From Tenacibaculum skagerrakense (lineage in GTDB: Bacteria; Bacteroidota; Bacteroidia; Flavobacteriales; Flavobacteriaceae), in the NCBI RefSeq assembly GCF_004345825.1, contig NZ_SLXM01000013.1, positions 1 to 54,690 of the forward strand: a DNA stretch of 54,690 nt, given 5' to 3'. Shown here piece by piece: positions 7,839 through 16,895 of this stretch. The notes below the pieces were generated by a model. The model saw only the letters and a program-made list of their open reading frames with translations. It did not search any database and was not told the DNA's origin. Each line of letters starts with the position of its first letter. Within the stretch, counting starts at the first letter, position 1. Position numbers and translations under genes: made by a program.

Positions 7839-7883
7839 TAACATTTGTAGATTCCCAATATTAAACAATAGGTTTAAAAATAG

Positions 7884-7913
7884 AAAAACTGCTTCTAAAA
7901 GAAGCAGTTTTTT
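7884..7913. terminator. Bidirectional intrinsic terminator
   Basis: The stem actgcttct / agaagcagt (7888-7896 with 7900-7908) has a 3-base loop, an A run before it and a T run after it. It can end the small plus-strand frame at 7710-7838 and the minus-strand protease gene that ends at 7945. Confidence 0.85.
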
Positions 7914-7944
7914 GCTATTTACTATAATTTTAATTTAAAGGGAA

Positions 7945-8793
7945 TTAGTTTAAATTAACATACTCTTCTTCCGAAATTTCCCCAGAAGCAATTTTGCTAA
8001 GTTCTTCTCTAAAAGAAGAAATGTATTGATGAGCTTCAAAAGATACTCCTTCTGGTTTTTGAATTTCTGATCTAAGTTGTCCGCCTAAAACATACTGATC
8101 GTAATAATAAAAGAACACATTGTCAAAGTTTCTATTAGAATAGTTACCATTCTCAGCGATAAGATAACCTAATCTGTAAGCAGATCTTCTTTGAGCAGCA
8201 GAACCATGACTTGAATTTACAGGTCCAGCTAAAGTTTGTGCAAAGTTATAACCTTGTGCTGCTGTAGTCCAATTACTAGTATATCTCTTTCTGATATAAT
8301 ATCCTCCAAATCCATCAGCTTCTAATTCTGTAGCGCTAACGTGATTTCTACTAGGGATTCCAGATGTTCTAAATTGGACTTGATGTGCAATTTCATGAGC
8401 AGCCACATAAGCTATAGCAGTATTACCATAGCCGTTTGCGTTTTGTAAAAGCTCCTCTCCCCAAACAACATAACCTCCACTAAAAGAAAGAGCGTTAAAA
8501 GTTCCTGGTCCAGCAGCATAGTATAAAGGAACATTTCCCATGCCGAATAAACTAGCAGCATTGTCATGTTGTCCTTTTAAAAAATTAGTTACAGATTGAC
8601 TTACAATGTAACTAGCCCAATAAGAATTAGGTCCAAAGCCTTGTACTGTAGCATGATCAGCATCATGCATGTTTAAGTTAGAGGGAGAATCTTGAGGAAA
8701 ATCTAAACTTGATTCTTGATTTTCATCTGAAGTACAATTTTGAAATACAGCTAAAATTGTTAAAAGCATTAAAAATTTTGTCAAATTTTTCAT
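7945..8793 (-). CDS. Predicted zinc metalloprotease lipoprotein
   Basis: A 282-residue protein with a lipoprotein signal (core LMLLTILAVF, Cys20 in QNC). The zinc motif HEIAH is at residues 133-137 in AAHEIAHQVQF. About 20 residues later TELEADGFGGYY supplies the likely third ligand (Glu156 or Glu158), the E-x-x-x-D arrangement of gluzincin-like neutral zinc peptidases. The segment between signal peptide and domain is acidic. It probably sits in the outer membrane or faces the periplasm. Substrate is unknown. It is monocistronic, with terminator-type hairpins on its 3' side. Confidence 0.75.
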   Translation of the reverse strand: MKNLTKFLMLLTILAVFQNCTSDENQESSLDFPQDSPSNLNMHDADHATVQGFGPNSYWASYIVSQSVTNFLKGQHDNAASLFGMGNVPLYYAAGPGTFNALSFSGGYVVWGEELLQNANGYGNTAIAYVAAHEIAHQVQFRTSGIPSRNHVSATELEADGFGGYYIRKRYTSNWTTAAQGYNFAQTLAGPVNSSHGSAAQRRSAYRLGYLIAENGNYSNRNFDNVFFYYYDQYVLGGQLRSEIQKPEGVSFEAHQYISSFREELSKIASGEISEEEYVNLN

Positions 8794-8890
8794 TACGAAG
8801 GTTTTTTTGATTGTTAATAATGCCGTAATGATATGGAAAATAGTGAATTGCTAATAAAAAGTTAAAAAATAAATATATATAAATTTTTAG

Positions 8891-8916
8891 AGCTAAAATT
8901 TAGATATATTTTAGCT
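8891..8916 (-). terminator. Weak AT-rich hairpin downstream of murB
   Basis: A 9-bp inverted repeat (agctaaaat, 8891-8899, with 8908-8916). On the minus strand it is followed by a T-poor, AT-rich stretch. It lies 60 bases beyond the murB stop and is the only candidate terminator for that unit. AT-rich repeats of this size can arise by chance here. Confidence 0.35.
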
Positions 8917-8978
8917 TATTTATAAAAATAATTTTTACTAAAATTGAGGGTAGTAAAGAGAAATAAATGATTTTTTAA

Positions 8979-9986
8979 TTAAATAATATTTACTTCAATT
9001 TCTAAATCTATTTTATAAGTCTCTTTTATAGTTGCTTGGATTTTTTGTGCTAATTCAAAGATATCTTTTCCTGATGCATTACCATAATTAACAAGTACTA
9101 AGGCTTGATTTTCATGAACTCCGTAATCACCATATCGTTTTCCTTTAAAACCAGATTGTTCGATTAGCCAACCAGCAGGAACTTTAATTTCTGTCTCAGA
9201 AACAGGGTAGCTTGGTATAGTTGGGTACTTATTTTTTAATTCTTCAAAAAGAGAAATTGAAATAACTGGGTTTTTGAAAAAACTACCGCTATTACCAATC
9301 TCATTAGGATCGGGCAATTTAGATTGTCGAATGGCGATAACAGCTTCCGAAATATCTTTAATTGTAGGATTAGTAATTTGTCTATCTGTCAATTCCTTTT
9401 CAATAGCACCATAGGATGTAGTTAGTTTATGGTTGCTTTTAGAAAGCTTAAAACAAACAGAGGTTATAATGTATTTTCCTTTAGCTTCATTTTTAAATAT
9501 AGAATTTCTATAACCAAAATTACATTCTGTGTTAGAAAAAGAAACTAGTTTGTTTGTTTCGATTTCTATAGCTTCTACCTTAGTAATAACGTCTTTAACT
9601 TCTACACCGTAAGCGCCAATATTTTGAATAGGACAAGTGCCTACTTTACCAGGTATTAAAGATAAATTTTCAATTCCTCCATATCCTTGCTCAATAGCCC
9701 ATAAAACAAATTCATGCCAATTTTCTCCAGCATTTACAGTCAAATACACAGCATTATCATCTTCTCTATCAATTGAAATTCCTTTGATATTAAGATGTAC
9801 TACTAGCTGTTCTATGTTTTTTGTGAGTAACATATTACTTCCGCCAGAAAGAAGAAACAACTTTTTTTCCTTTTTTAAAAGCTGCTGTAACTCGTAAACA
9901 GAACTAATAGAAATAAAACGTTTGGCATTAACATCAATGCCAAACGTATTGTATTTTTTTAATGATATGTTTTCTTGAAAATTCAA
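8979..9986 (-). CDS. murB: UDP-N-acetylenolpyruvoylglucosamine reductase
   Basis: A 335-residue FAD- and NADPH-dependent enzyme that reduces UDP-GlcNAc-enolpyruvate to UDP-MurNAc in peptidoglycan synthesis. FAD-binding features are LLSGGSNMLL near the N-terminus and GGIENLSLIPGKVGTCPIQN. The YRNSIFK segment and the GNSGSFFKNP segment with the catalytic serine identify a type I MurB, and the C-terminal HENQALVLVN supplies the catalytic glutamate region. It starts 10 bases after the upstream aminotransferase gene, so the two are one transcription unit. Confidence 0.96.
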   Translation of the reverse strand: MNFQENISLKKYNTFGIDVNAKRFISISSVYELQQLLKKEKKLFLLSGGSNMLLTKNIEQLVVHLNIKGISIDREDDNAVYLTVNAGENWHEFVLWAIEQGYGGIENLSLIPGKVGTCPIQNIGAYGVEVKDVITKVEAIEIETNKLVSFSNTECNFGYRNSIFKNEAKGKYIITSVCFKLSKSNHKLTTSYGAIEKELTDRQITNPTIKDISEAVIAIRQSKLPDPNEIGNSGSFFKNPVISISLFEELKNKYPTIPSYPVSETEIKVPAGWLIEQSGFKGKRYGDYGVHENQALVLVNYGNASGKDIFELAQKIQATIKETYKIDLEIEVNII

Positions 9987-9996
9987 CTATCTATAA

Positions 9997-11187
9997 TTAT
10001 TGATTGTATTGCTCTAATGCTAACTTTAAAATTTCAACAGAACGTTTTAAATCTTCTTTATTTAAAACATACGCAATACGAACTTGATTTTTACCTTCTC
10101 CTTCTGTAGAATAGAAACCACTTGCAGGAGCAACCATTACAGTTTCGTTATTATGATGGAATTTTTCTAAAATCCATTGTGCAAAATCATCAGAATCTTT
10201 CACAGGTAGTTCAGCTACACAGTAAAAAGCTCCTTTTGGATTGGCAACTTTAACACCATCAATCTTTTTTAACTCGGTAATTAGTGTGTTTCTTCGCTCT
10301 ACATATTCTTCAATAACATCTTCAAAATAGCTTTGAGGAGTATCTAAAGCAGCTTCGCTAGCTATTAATGCATATGTTGGTGGACTTAAGCGTGCTTGTG
10401 CAAACTTTATGGCTGTCTGAATAAATTCTTGATTTTTAGAGACTATACATCCAATTCTTGCCCCACACATACTGTAACGTTTAGAAACAGAATCAATCAT
10501 AATAGCATGTTGTTCTAAACCGTTTTCTTTCATTACAGAATGATGCTCAGCACCATCATAAGCAAATTCACGGTATACTTCATCAGCAATTAAGAATAAA
10601 TCATGTTTTAGAACAATTTGCTTTAATTTTTCAATTTCTTCTTTGCTGTATAAATATCCTGTTGGATTTCCTGGATTACAAATTAATATAGCTTTTGTTT
10701 TAGGCGTAATTAACTTTTCAAAATCTTCAATTTTAGGTAATGCAAAGTTATCATCAATAGAAGAGATAACCGGTACAACTTTTACTCCAGAAGCTATTGA
10801 AAATCCGTTATAATTAGCATAAAAAGGTTCAGGGATAATGATTTCATCTCCTGGATCCGTTATACTTCCAATAGTAAATAATAAAGCTTCTGATCCTCCG
10901 GTAGTAACTACTATATCATTTGCATTAACATGAATGTTATTTTGCGAATAGTAATTTGTTAACTTGTCTCTGTATACTTCTGATCCTTCAGAACGCGCAT
11001 AAGATAATACTTCTATGTCGTTGTTTTTAACAGCATCTAATGCTACTTGAGGGGTTTTAATATCAGGCTGACCAATATTTAAATGAAAAACGTTAATTCC
11101 ATTTTTTTTAGCGTTTTCAGCATAAGGAACCAATTTACGTATTGGTGATTGAGGCATTAAATTACCTTTAGATGAAATAGCAGGCAT
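9997..11187 (-). CDS. PLP-dependent class I/II aminotransferase (aspartate aminotransferase family)
   Basis: A 396-residue fold-type I enzyme. NPGNPTG is at residues 171-177, the D-x-x-Y pair at 202-205 and the PLP Schiff-base lysine at 236 in DSVSKRYSMCGARIGC. The overall sequence fits the AspC-like / AlaT-like branch, which transfers amino groups between glutamate and oxaloacetate or pyruvate; the exact substrate cannot be read from sequence. It is the first gene of a unit with murB and is divergent from the aspartyl protease gene. Confidence 0.88.
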   Translation of the reverse strand: MPAISSKGNLMPQSPIRKLVPYAENAKKNGINVFHLNIGQPDIKTPQVALDAVKNNDIEVLSYARSEGSEVYRDKLTNYYSQNNIHVNANDIVVTTGGSEALLFTIGSITDPGDEIIIPEPFYANYNGFSIASGVKVVPVISSIDDNFALPKIEDFEKLITPKTKAILICNPGNPTGYLYSKEEIEKLKQIVLKHDLFLIADEVYREFAYDGAEHHSVMKENGLEQHAIMIDSVSKRYSMCGARIGCIVSKNQEFIQTAIKFAQARLSPPTYALIASEAALDTPQSYFEDVIEEYVERRNTLITELKKIDGVKVANPKGAFYCVAELPVKDSDDFAQWILEKFHHNNETVMVAPASGFYSTEGEGKNQVRIAYVLNKEDLKRSVEILKLALEQYNQ

Positions 11188-11357
11188 TGCTTTATTTTTT
11201 TAGTTGTTTTAAGTAGGCAAATTTGCAAAATTATATTGATTTGGAGTATTTTTTACCTACAAAAACTAACCCTACATCTAATGAAATGGTTAAAACTATC
11301 TTAAAAAAAAATAAGTTGACTAATAAGATTGTATATTGTTATGAATGTAAAGTTAAA

Positions 11358-12707
11358 GTGTGTAATTTGAGAAGACTATTACTATCCCTATTATTTTTTG
11401 TTTTTATTCTTAAAGGTTATGGCCAATCAAAGTTTCAGTTTTATGGGAATGAAGATGTGAGTCAAAAGGTAAAGTTCACCTTAATTAACAACCTTATAAT
11501 TATTCCATTACAGATTAATGGAAAAGATTTAAACTTCATTTTAGATACAGGGGTCAATAAAACTATTTTATTTAATTTAACAAAAAATGATAGCCTTGGA
11601 TTAAATAATGTAGAAAAAATTCAATTAAAAGGTTTAGGAAGTGGTGAACCTGTTGATGCTTTATTGTCTAAAAATAATCGCTTTAGAATTAAAAACTTAG
11701 TAAATCCCAATGAAGATCTTTATGTAATACTTAGAGATAATTTTAATATGTCTGCTAGAATGGGTATGACAATACACGGAATAATAGGATTTGATTTACT
11801 TAAAAATATAATTCTTAAGATAGATTACAAATCTAAATACCTAACTTTTTATAATCCGAAAAAGTATAGATTAAAGAAATGCAGAAGATGTGAGGAGTTC
11901 CCATTAGAGTTTTATAGAAACAAACCTTATATAAATACCTATGCACAACTAGACACTATTGGTGAAAAGAAAATTAAGACAAAGTTGTTGATTGATTCAG
12001 GAGGTAGTGATGCTTTATGGTTTTTTGAAGGAACTCACAAAGATATTAAAACCCCGAAAAAATATTTTAGAGATATATTAGGGGAGGGATTAAGTGGTAC
12101 TATTTACGGGAATAGAAGTAAAGTTCCATTATTTGAACTAGGAAAGTTTAAAATAGAAGAACCAACAGTATCTTTTTTGGACACAACTTCTACGGCTAAT
12201 GCGAGACAATTTAAATTAAGAAATGGTAGCATTGGAGGTAATATTTTAAAACGATTTATTGTTTGGTTAGATTATGGTAGTAGAAAAGCGATTTTTAAGA
12301 AAAATGCATCTTTAAAGAGTGGGTTTTATTATAATATGAGTGGTTTATCTGTTATTTATGATGGTCAAGAACTAATTAAAGAAAGACAAGATAATATTAT
12401 TACGGATAATTTTAATTCAGGAAACAAAGTTTCAGATAACAAAACAATATCGTTTGTAACTAGTTATTTCTATCGTTTTAAGCCAGCTTATAAAATTAGT
12501 AATGTGCTTAAAAATTCTCCTGCAGATTTAGTAGGATTAGAAAAAGATGATGTTATTAAACGTATAAATGGTAATCCAGCTTATACCTATACACTATCAC
12601 AAATTAATGCTCTTTTTCATGATAAACCTAATAAAAGGATTAGCTTAGAAATAGAAAGAGCAGGTCAAAAATATAAGTTTAAGTTTAGATTAAAAGAAAG
12701 GATATAA
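11358..12707 (+). CDS. Secreted retropepsin-like aspartyl protease with PDZ domain
   Basis: A 449-residue protein from the GTG at 11358, chosen because it places a clean signal peptide (NLRRLLLSLLFFVFILKGYGQ) at the N-terminus; the frame is open back to 11223 but those residues are hydrophilic and unlike an export signal. Two aspartyl-protease halves are visible: FILDTG (Asp63) and LLIDSG (Asp213). A PDZ domain (about 375-449) follows, with NSPADLVGLEKDDVIKRINGN. Such proteins are exported in Bacteroidota; their substrates are unknown. The gene is divergent from the aminotransferase and ends at a strong terminator. Confidence 0.82.
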   Translation: MCNLRRLLLSLLFFVFILKGYGQSKFQFYGNEDVSQKVKFTLINNLIIIPLQINGKDLNFILDTGVNKTILFNLTKNDSLGLNNVEKIQLKGLGSGEPVDALLSKNNRFRIKNLVNPNEDLYVILRDNFNMSARMGMTIHGIIGFDLLKNIILKIDYKSKYLTFYNPKKYRLKKCRRCEEFPLEFYRNKPYINTYAQLDTIGEKKIKTKLLIDSGGSDALWFFEGTHKDIKTPKKYFRDILGEGLSGTIYGNRSKVPLFELGKFKIEEPTVSFLDTTSTANARQFKLRNGSIGGNILKRFIVWLDYGSRKAIFKKNASLKSGFYYNMSGLSVIYDGQELIKERQDNIITDNFNSGNKVSDNKTISFVTSYFYRFKPAYKISNVLKNSPADLVGLEKDDVIKRINGNPAYTYTLSQINALFHDKPNKRISLEIERAGQKYKFKFRLKERI

Positions 12708-12710
12708 ACA

Positions 12711-12742
12711 AAAAAAAGAGTCTTTAATAAGACTCTTTTTTT
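12711..12742. terminator. Bidirectional terminator between convergent genes
   Basis: The stem gagtctt / aagactc (12718-12724 with 12729-12735) is flanked by seven A before and seven T after. It lies between the convergent aspartyl protease gene (ends 12707) and the DUF1573 gene (ends 12767) and serves both. Confidence 0.9.
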
Positions 12743-12766
12743 GTTTTTTGTAATTACAAGCTAGTA

Positions 12767-13177
12767 TTAAGATTTTTGATCTTCTTCTTTCTCTTCTTTC
12801 TTTTCTTCAGTACCAGCTTTAGTAATATATCCTTTGATCTTTAACATCATTCTCTCTTGCTTAGCATTAGAGTAAATAGTTATAGCTTTAGAGAAACCTC
12901 CTAATCTTTTAGTGTCATAAGAAACTTCGATTTGTCCTTTTTCTCCTGGCATAATTGGTTTCTCTGGTTTACTAGGTACAGTACAACCACAAGTTGATTT
13001 AATGTCACTTATAATTAAAGGTGCATCTCCAACGTTTGTAAACTTAAAAACTCTCTTTCCTTCAGAACCTTGAGTAATTTTTCCGTAATTAATTAGTTCG
13101 CTATCAAACTTAAATTCTTGAGCATTTACAGATAAAGTTAAAAAACAAACTGCGATGAATGATAAAATTGTTTTCAT
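12767..13177 (-). CDS. DUF1573 domain protein, exported
   Basis: A 136-residue protein with a signal peptide (cleavage likely after LSVNA near residue 19). The DUF1573 immunoglobulin-like fold occupies most of the rest: FTNVGDAPLIISDIKSTCGCT, then PGEKGQIEVSYDTKR. The tail (about 118-136) is a run of Glu and Lys. DUF1573 proteins are frequent in Bacteroidota cell envelopes; no enzymatic role is known. It is monocistronic with its own -7 box. Confidence 0.88.
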   Translation of the reverse strand: MKTILSFIAVCFLTLSVNAQEFKFDSELINYGKITQGSEGKRVFKFTNVGDAPLIISDIKSTCGCTVPSKPEKPIMPGEKGQIEVSYDTKRLGGFSKAITIYSNAKQERMMLKIKGYITKAGTEEKKEEKEEDQKS

Positions 13178-13216
13178 AATTCTAATAATTGTTTTAGGGA
13201 TTTCCTACTTGTGTTA

Positions 13217-13224
13217 CAAATCTA
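13217..13224 (-). promoter_or_regulatory. -7 box for the DUF1573 gene
   Basis: On the minus strand TAGATTTG fits TAnnTTTG. It lies 39 bases before the ATG at 13177. No strong -33 TTG is visible at 17-21 bases. Confidence 0.45.
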
Positions 13225-13282
13225 ATATAAATTTTTAGTTATAAAAAATCAACTACTAATTTTATAACGTCATAGATAGTTG

Positions 13283-13290
13283 TATTTTTG
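13283..13290 (+). promoter_or_regulatory. -7 box candidate for valS
   Basis: TATTTTTG fits TAnnTTTG and would give a leader of about 80 bases before the valS ATG at 13375. I see no leader peptide, T-box or terminator hairpin in that leader. Confidence 0.4.
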
Positions 13291-13374
13291 TGAACTATAT
13301 TCCAAAAATGATGCCAAAATCATTTTTTTCGAATGTACTAAAACTAATAACAATCAAAATATTAAGTATATCAA

Positions 13375-16011
13375 ATGGGTATTCCATCTAAATACAATGC
13401 AAACGAAGTAGAAAGTAAATGGTACGATTACTGGATGAAGCATAACTATTTTCATTCAGAAGTAGATGAAAGAGAACCATACACAATTGTAATCCCACCA
13501 CCAAACGTCACGGGTGTGTTGCATATGGGACACATGTTAAACAATACTATTCAAGATGTATTGATTAGAAGAGCTCGTTTACTTGGAAAAAATGCTTGTT
13601 GGGTACCTGGTACAGATCATGCCTCGATAGCTACAGAAGCTAAGGTAGTAGCAAAATTGAAGGAGGAAGGCATCAATAAAAATGAGTTAAGTAGAGAAGA
13701 GTTCTTAAAACATGCTTTTGAATGGAAAGAAAAGTATGGAGGAATTATTCTTGAACAATTAAAGAAATTAGGAGCTTCTTGTGATTGGGATCGTACTAAG
13801 TTTACGATGGATGATGATATGAGTGAAGCGGTAATCAAAGTTTTTGTTGATTTATACAACAAAGGAATGATTTATCGTGGATTTAGAATGGTGAATTGGG
13901 ATCCTGAAGCAAAAACTACACTTTCAGATGAAGAGGTAATTTATGAAGAACGCCAAGGTAATTTATACTATTTGCAATATGATATTGTTGATTCTGAAGA
14001 GAAGGTAACTATTGCAACAACTCGTCCTGAAACAATTTTAGGAGATACTGCTATCTGTATCAATCCAAATGATGAACGTTACACACATCTAAAAGGAAAG
14101 AAAGCGATTGTACCATTATGTAATCGTGAAATTCCTATTATAGAAGATGAGTATGTTGATTTAGAATTTGGTACAGGTTGTTTGAAAGTAACTCCTGCAC
14201 ATGATGAAAATGATAAAGTATTAGGTGATAAACACGGTTTAGAAGTAATTGATATTTTTAACGAAGATGCTTCATTAAATTCATTTGGTTTACATTATCA
14301 AGGAAAAGATCGTTTTGTTGTTCGTAAAGAGATTACAAAAGAATTAGAAGAGAAAGGATATTTAGTAAAAACAGAACAACACACTAATAAAGTTGGTACT
14401 TCTGAAAGAACCAAAGCTGTAATCGAACCTAGATTATCAGATCAATGGTTCTTAAAAATGGAAGAGTTGGCTAAACCTGCTTTAGAGGCAGTTTTAGGTG
14501 AAGATAGAGAGGTGAAGTTGTTTCCACGTAAGTTTGAAAACACTTATCGTCATTGGATGGAGAATATTCGTGATTGGAATATTTCTCGTCAATTATGGTG
14601 GGGACAACAAATTCCTGCGTATTACTATGGAGATGGTAAAGAGGATTTTGTAGTTGCAGAAACAAAAGAAGAAGCTTTAAAATTAGCTTGGAAGAAAACC
14701 AATGATTATGAAATCACATTAGAGGATTTACAACAAGATCCAGATGTGTTAGATACATGGTTCTCTTCATGGTTATGGCCAATGTCGGTTTTTGATGGAA
14801 TTAGAAACCCTGAAAACGAAGAAATCAAATATTATTATCCAACAAATGATTTAGTAACAGGTCCAGATATTTTATTTTTCTGGGTTGCTCGTATGATTAT
14901 AGCTGGATATGAATATAAAGATGCTCGTCCGTTTGAAAATGTGTATTTAACTGGTTTAGTACGTGACAAGCAGCGCCGTAAAATGAGTAAGCAATTGGGA
15001 AATTCCCCAGATGCATTGAAATTAATTGAAGAGTTTGGAGCTGATGGTGTTCGTGTAGGGTTGTTATTAAGTTCAGCTGCAGGAAACGATTTATTATTTG
15101 ATGAAACACTTTGTGATCAAGGTAAAAAGTTTGGAAACAAAGTTTGGAGTGCATTTTATTTAACAACATTATGGGAAGTTTCTGAGGAAATTGCACAACC
15201 AGCGCATAGCAAATTAGCAATTGAATGGTATAAGTCTAAATTTCAAAAGACTTTAGTTGAGGTTGAAGATCATTACAGTAAATATAGATTAAGTGATGCA
15301 TTGATGGCAATGTATAAGTTAATTTATGATGATTTTTGTGGATTCTTTTTAGAAGTTGTAAAACCAGCTTATCAGCAACCAATAGATAAGAAAACGTATG
15401 ATGAAGTAATTGCCATTTTTGAAGATAACTTACGAATCTTACATCCTTTTATGCCGTTTATAACAGAGGAGATTTGGCAATCTATTTCTGAAAGATCAGT
15501 AGAGGAAGCATTGGTTATAGCTAAATATCCAACACAAACTTCATTTAATGAGGAATTAATTACTGAAATGGATTTTGCTTCTGAAGTTATTTCAGGAATT
15601 CGTACAGTTCGTAAAGAGAAAAATATTGCACATAAAGATGCTGTAGCGATTTCTGTAATCAACAATGAAAAGTCTTCTGATAATTTAGATGAAGTAATTA
15701 AAAAGTTAGTAAACGCCTCTGAAATCAACTATGTAACAGAAAAAATTGATGGAGCTTCATTTAGAGTAAAATCGAATGAATATTTTATTCCTATTGCTGT
15801 TGATAGTATTGATGTAGAGGAAGAAATTAAGAAAATCACAGAAGAATTAAACTATACTGAAGGTTTCTTAAAATCGGTTCAAAAGAAACTGTCTAACGAG
15901 CGTTTTGTAAACAATGCTCCAGAACAAGTTGTTGCTGTTGAACGTAAGAAAGAAGCAGATGCTGTAGCTAAAATTGAAACATTAAAGGCAAGTTTAGCTA
16001 GTTTACAGTAG
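13375..16011 (+). CDS. valS: Valyl-tRNA synthetase
   Basis: An 878-residue class I aminoacyl-tRNA synthetase that charges tRNA-Val. The HIGH motif is HMGH at residues 50-53 in [16 protein letters not shown]. The KMSKS loop is KMSKQ at 536-540, a conservative variant in the last position. The editing domain is inserted between them ([12 protein letters not shown]), and a C-terminal coiled coil covers about 810-878. Length and domain order are normal. It is monocistronic, bounded by a perfect palindromic terminator. Confidence 0.98.
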   Translation: MGIPSKYNANEVESKWYDYWMKHNYFHSEVDEREPYTIVIPPPNVTGVLHMGHMLNNTIQDVLIRRARLLGKNACWVPGTDHASIATEAKVVAKLKEEGINKNELSREEFLKHAFEWKEKYGGIILEQLKKLGASCDWDRTKFTMDDDMSEAVIKVFVDLYNKGMIYRGFRMVNWDPEAKTTLSDEEVIYEERQGNLYYLQYDIVDSEEKVTIATTRPETILGDTAICINPNDERYTHLKGKKAIVPLCNREIPIIEDEYVDLEFGTGCLKVTPAHDENDKVLGDKHGLEVIDIFNEDASLNSFGLHYQGKDRFVVRKEITKELEEKGYLVKTEQHTNKVGTSERTKAVIEPRLSDQWFLKMEELAKPALEAVLGEDREVKLFPRKFENTYRHWMENIRDWNISRQLWWGQQIPAYYYGDGKEDFVVAETKEEALKLAWKKTNDYEITLEDLQQDPDVLDTWFSSWLWPMSVFDGIRNPENEEIKYYYPTNDLVTGPDILFFWVARMIIAGYEYKDARPFENVYLTGLVRDKQRRKMSKQLGNSPDALKLIEEFGADGVRVGLLLSSAAGNDLLFDETLCDQGKKFGNKVWSAFYLTTLWEVSEEIAQPAHSKLAIEWYKSKFQKTLVEVEDHYSKYRLSDALMAMYKLIYDDFCGFFLEVVKPAYQQPIDKKTYDEVIAIFEDNLRILHPFMPFITEEIWQSISERSVEEALVIAKYPTQTSFNEELITEMDFASEVISGIRTVRKEKNIAHKDAVAISVINNEKSSDNLDEVIKKLVNASEINYVTEKIDGASFRVKSNEYFIPIAVDSIDVEEEIKKITEELNYTEGFLKSVQKKLSNERFVNNAPEQVVAVERKKEADAVAKIETLKASLASLQ

Positions 16012-16034
16012 AGTAAAAATATATAAACAGTTTT

Positions 16035-16070
16035 AAAAAAGCGTTCCTAATTAATTAGGAACGCTTTTTT
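16035..16070. terminator. Bidirectional palindromic terminator after valS
   Basis: A perfect 36-base palindrome: six A, gcgttcctaatt, its exact complement, six T. It lies between convergent valS (ends 16011) and the methyltransferase gene (ends 16104). Confidence 0.92.
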
Positions 16071-16103
16071 TATCTGAACTATTTCAGGTTGGTGCACTAT
16101 ATT

Positions 16104-16886
16104 TTATTTCTTTAACTCACAGAAAAAATCTAAGGTATTCTCATCACATTTATCTGTTAGAAAGTAACTTTTATCAGTAATGTTAGTAATAATATTAGAA
16201 TGTTTTTTAAACAAGGAAGTTCTATTAAATCGATTCAATATTTCATAAGGAAGCTTCAGTATAAAACGTGGAGCTCTTTTTTCTAATTTAAAAATATCCC
16301 AACGTAAAATTTTTGCTACCGATTTTTTATTTTCTTCATAATAGTCCATAGCAACATCTGAACCAGTAATTCCTTTAACTTTAGATTCTTTAAAAATATT
16401 TTGACTAAGTTTTTGTAACTCTTCAAACGTGTATTCTCTGTAATGCCAAGGATTTCTACTTACCGAACGATTTGCATTTGGAGTTGTTAAAAATAATGTT
16501 CCTGAAGGTTTTAAAACTCTATGGATTTCTTCTAGAAAATAATTATCGTTTTTGATGTGTTCAATAACTTGAAATGCAATCACAAAATCCTGACTATTAG
16601 ATGCGATTTTTGATAGTGGTGGAACTCTTTGTTGAATTACATTAGCATTAGGAAATCTATTTTTCAGTCTCTGAATGGCATATTTTGATTTATCAACAGC
16701 TGAAATAATAAGACTATCATTGGTTTTTGATAAAATTTCTAAACCATATCCTTCTCCTGGACCAATTTCAAGAATGTTTCCATGCACTTGATCTTTAATT
16801 AGTTCATATGCCGTTTTAGTTCTTTGAAAAAGCGGACTGTCAGACGAAATATGAGAAGAGGTAACCTCAGTTGAGTAAAAGAACAT
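16104..16886 (-). CDS. Class I SAM-dependent methyltransferase
   Basis: A 260-residue protein. The SAM-binding glycine motif is ILEIGPGEGYGLEIL (about residues 38-52), followed by motif II acidic ISAVDKS and the post-motif FQVIEHIKNDNYFLEEIHRVLKPSGTLFLTTPN, which fits the Methyltransf_11 type. The acceptor is unknown. It follows the DUF2723 gene by 9 bases on the same strand, so the two are one operon. That suggests a role in envelope or glycan modification, by context only. Confidence 0.8.
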   Translation of the reverse strand: MFFYSTEVTSSHISSDSPLFQRTKTAYELIKDQVHGNILEIGPGEGYGLEILSKTNDSLIISAVDKSKYAIQRLKNRFPNANVIQQRVPPLSKIASNSQDFVIAFQVIEHIKNDNYFLEEIHRVLKPSGTLFLTTPNANRSVSRNPWHYREYTFEELQKLSQNIFKESKVKGITGSDVAMDYYEENKKSVAKILRWDIFKLEKRAPRFILKLPYEILNRFNRTSLFKKHSNIITNITDKSYFLTDKCDENTLDFFCELKK

Positions 16887-16895
16887 AATTAAAAA

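Noticed and set aside
13291..13374. T-box or attenuator in the valS leader
   Set aside because: The leader is about 80 bases, has no specifier-loop-like structure, no Val-rich frame and no terminator.
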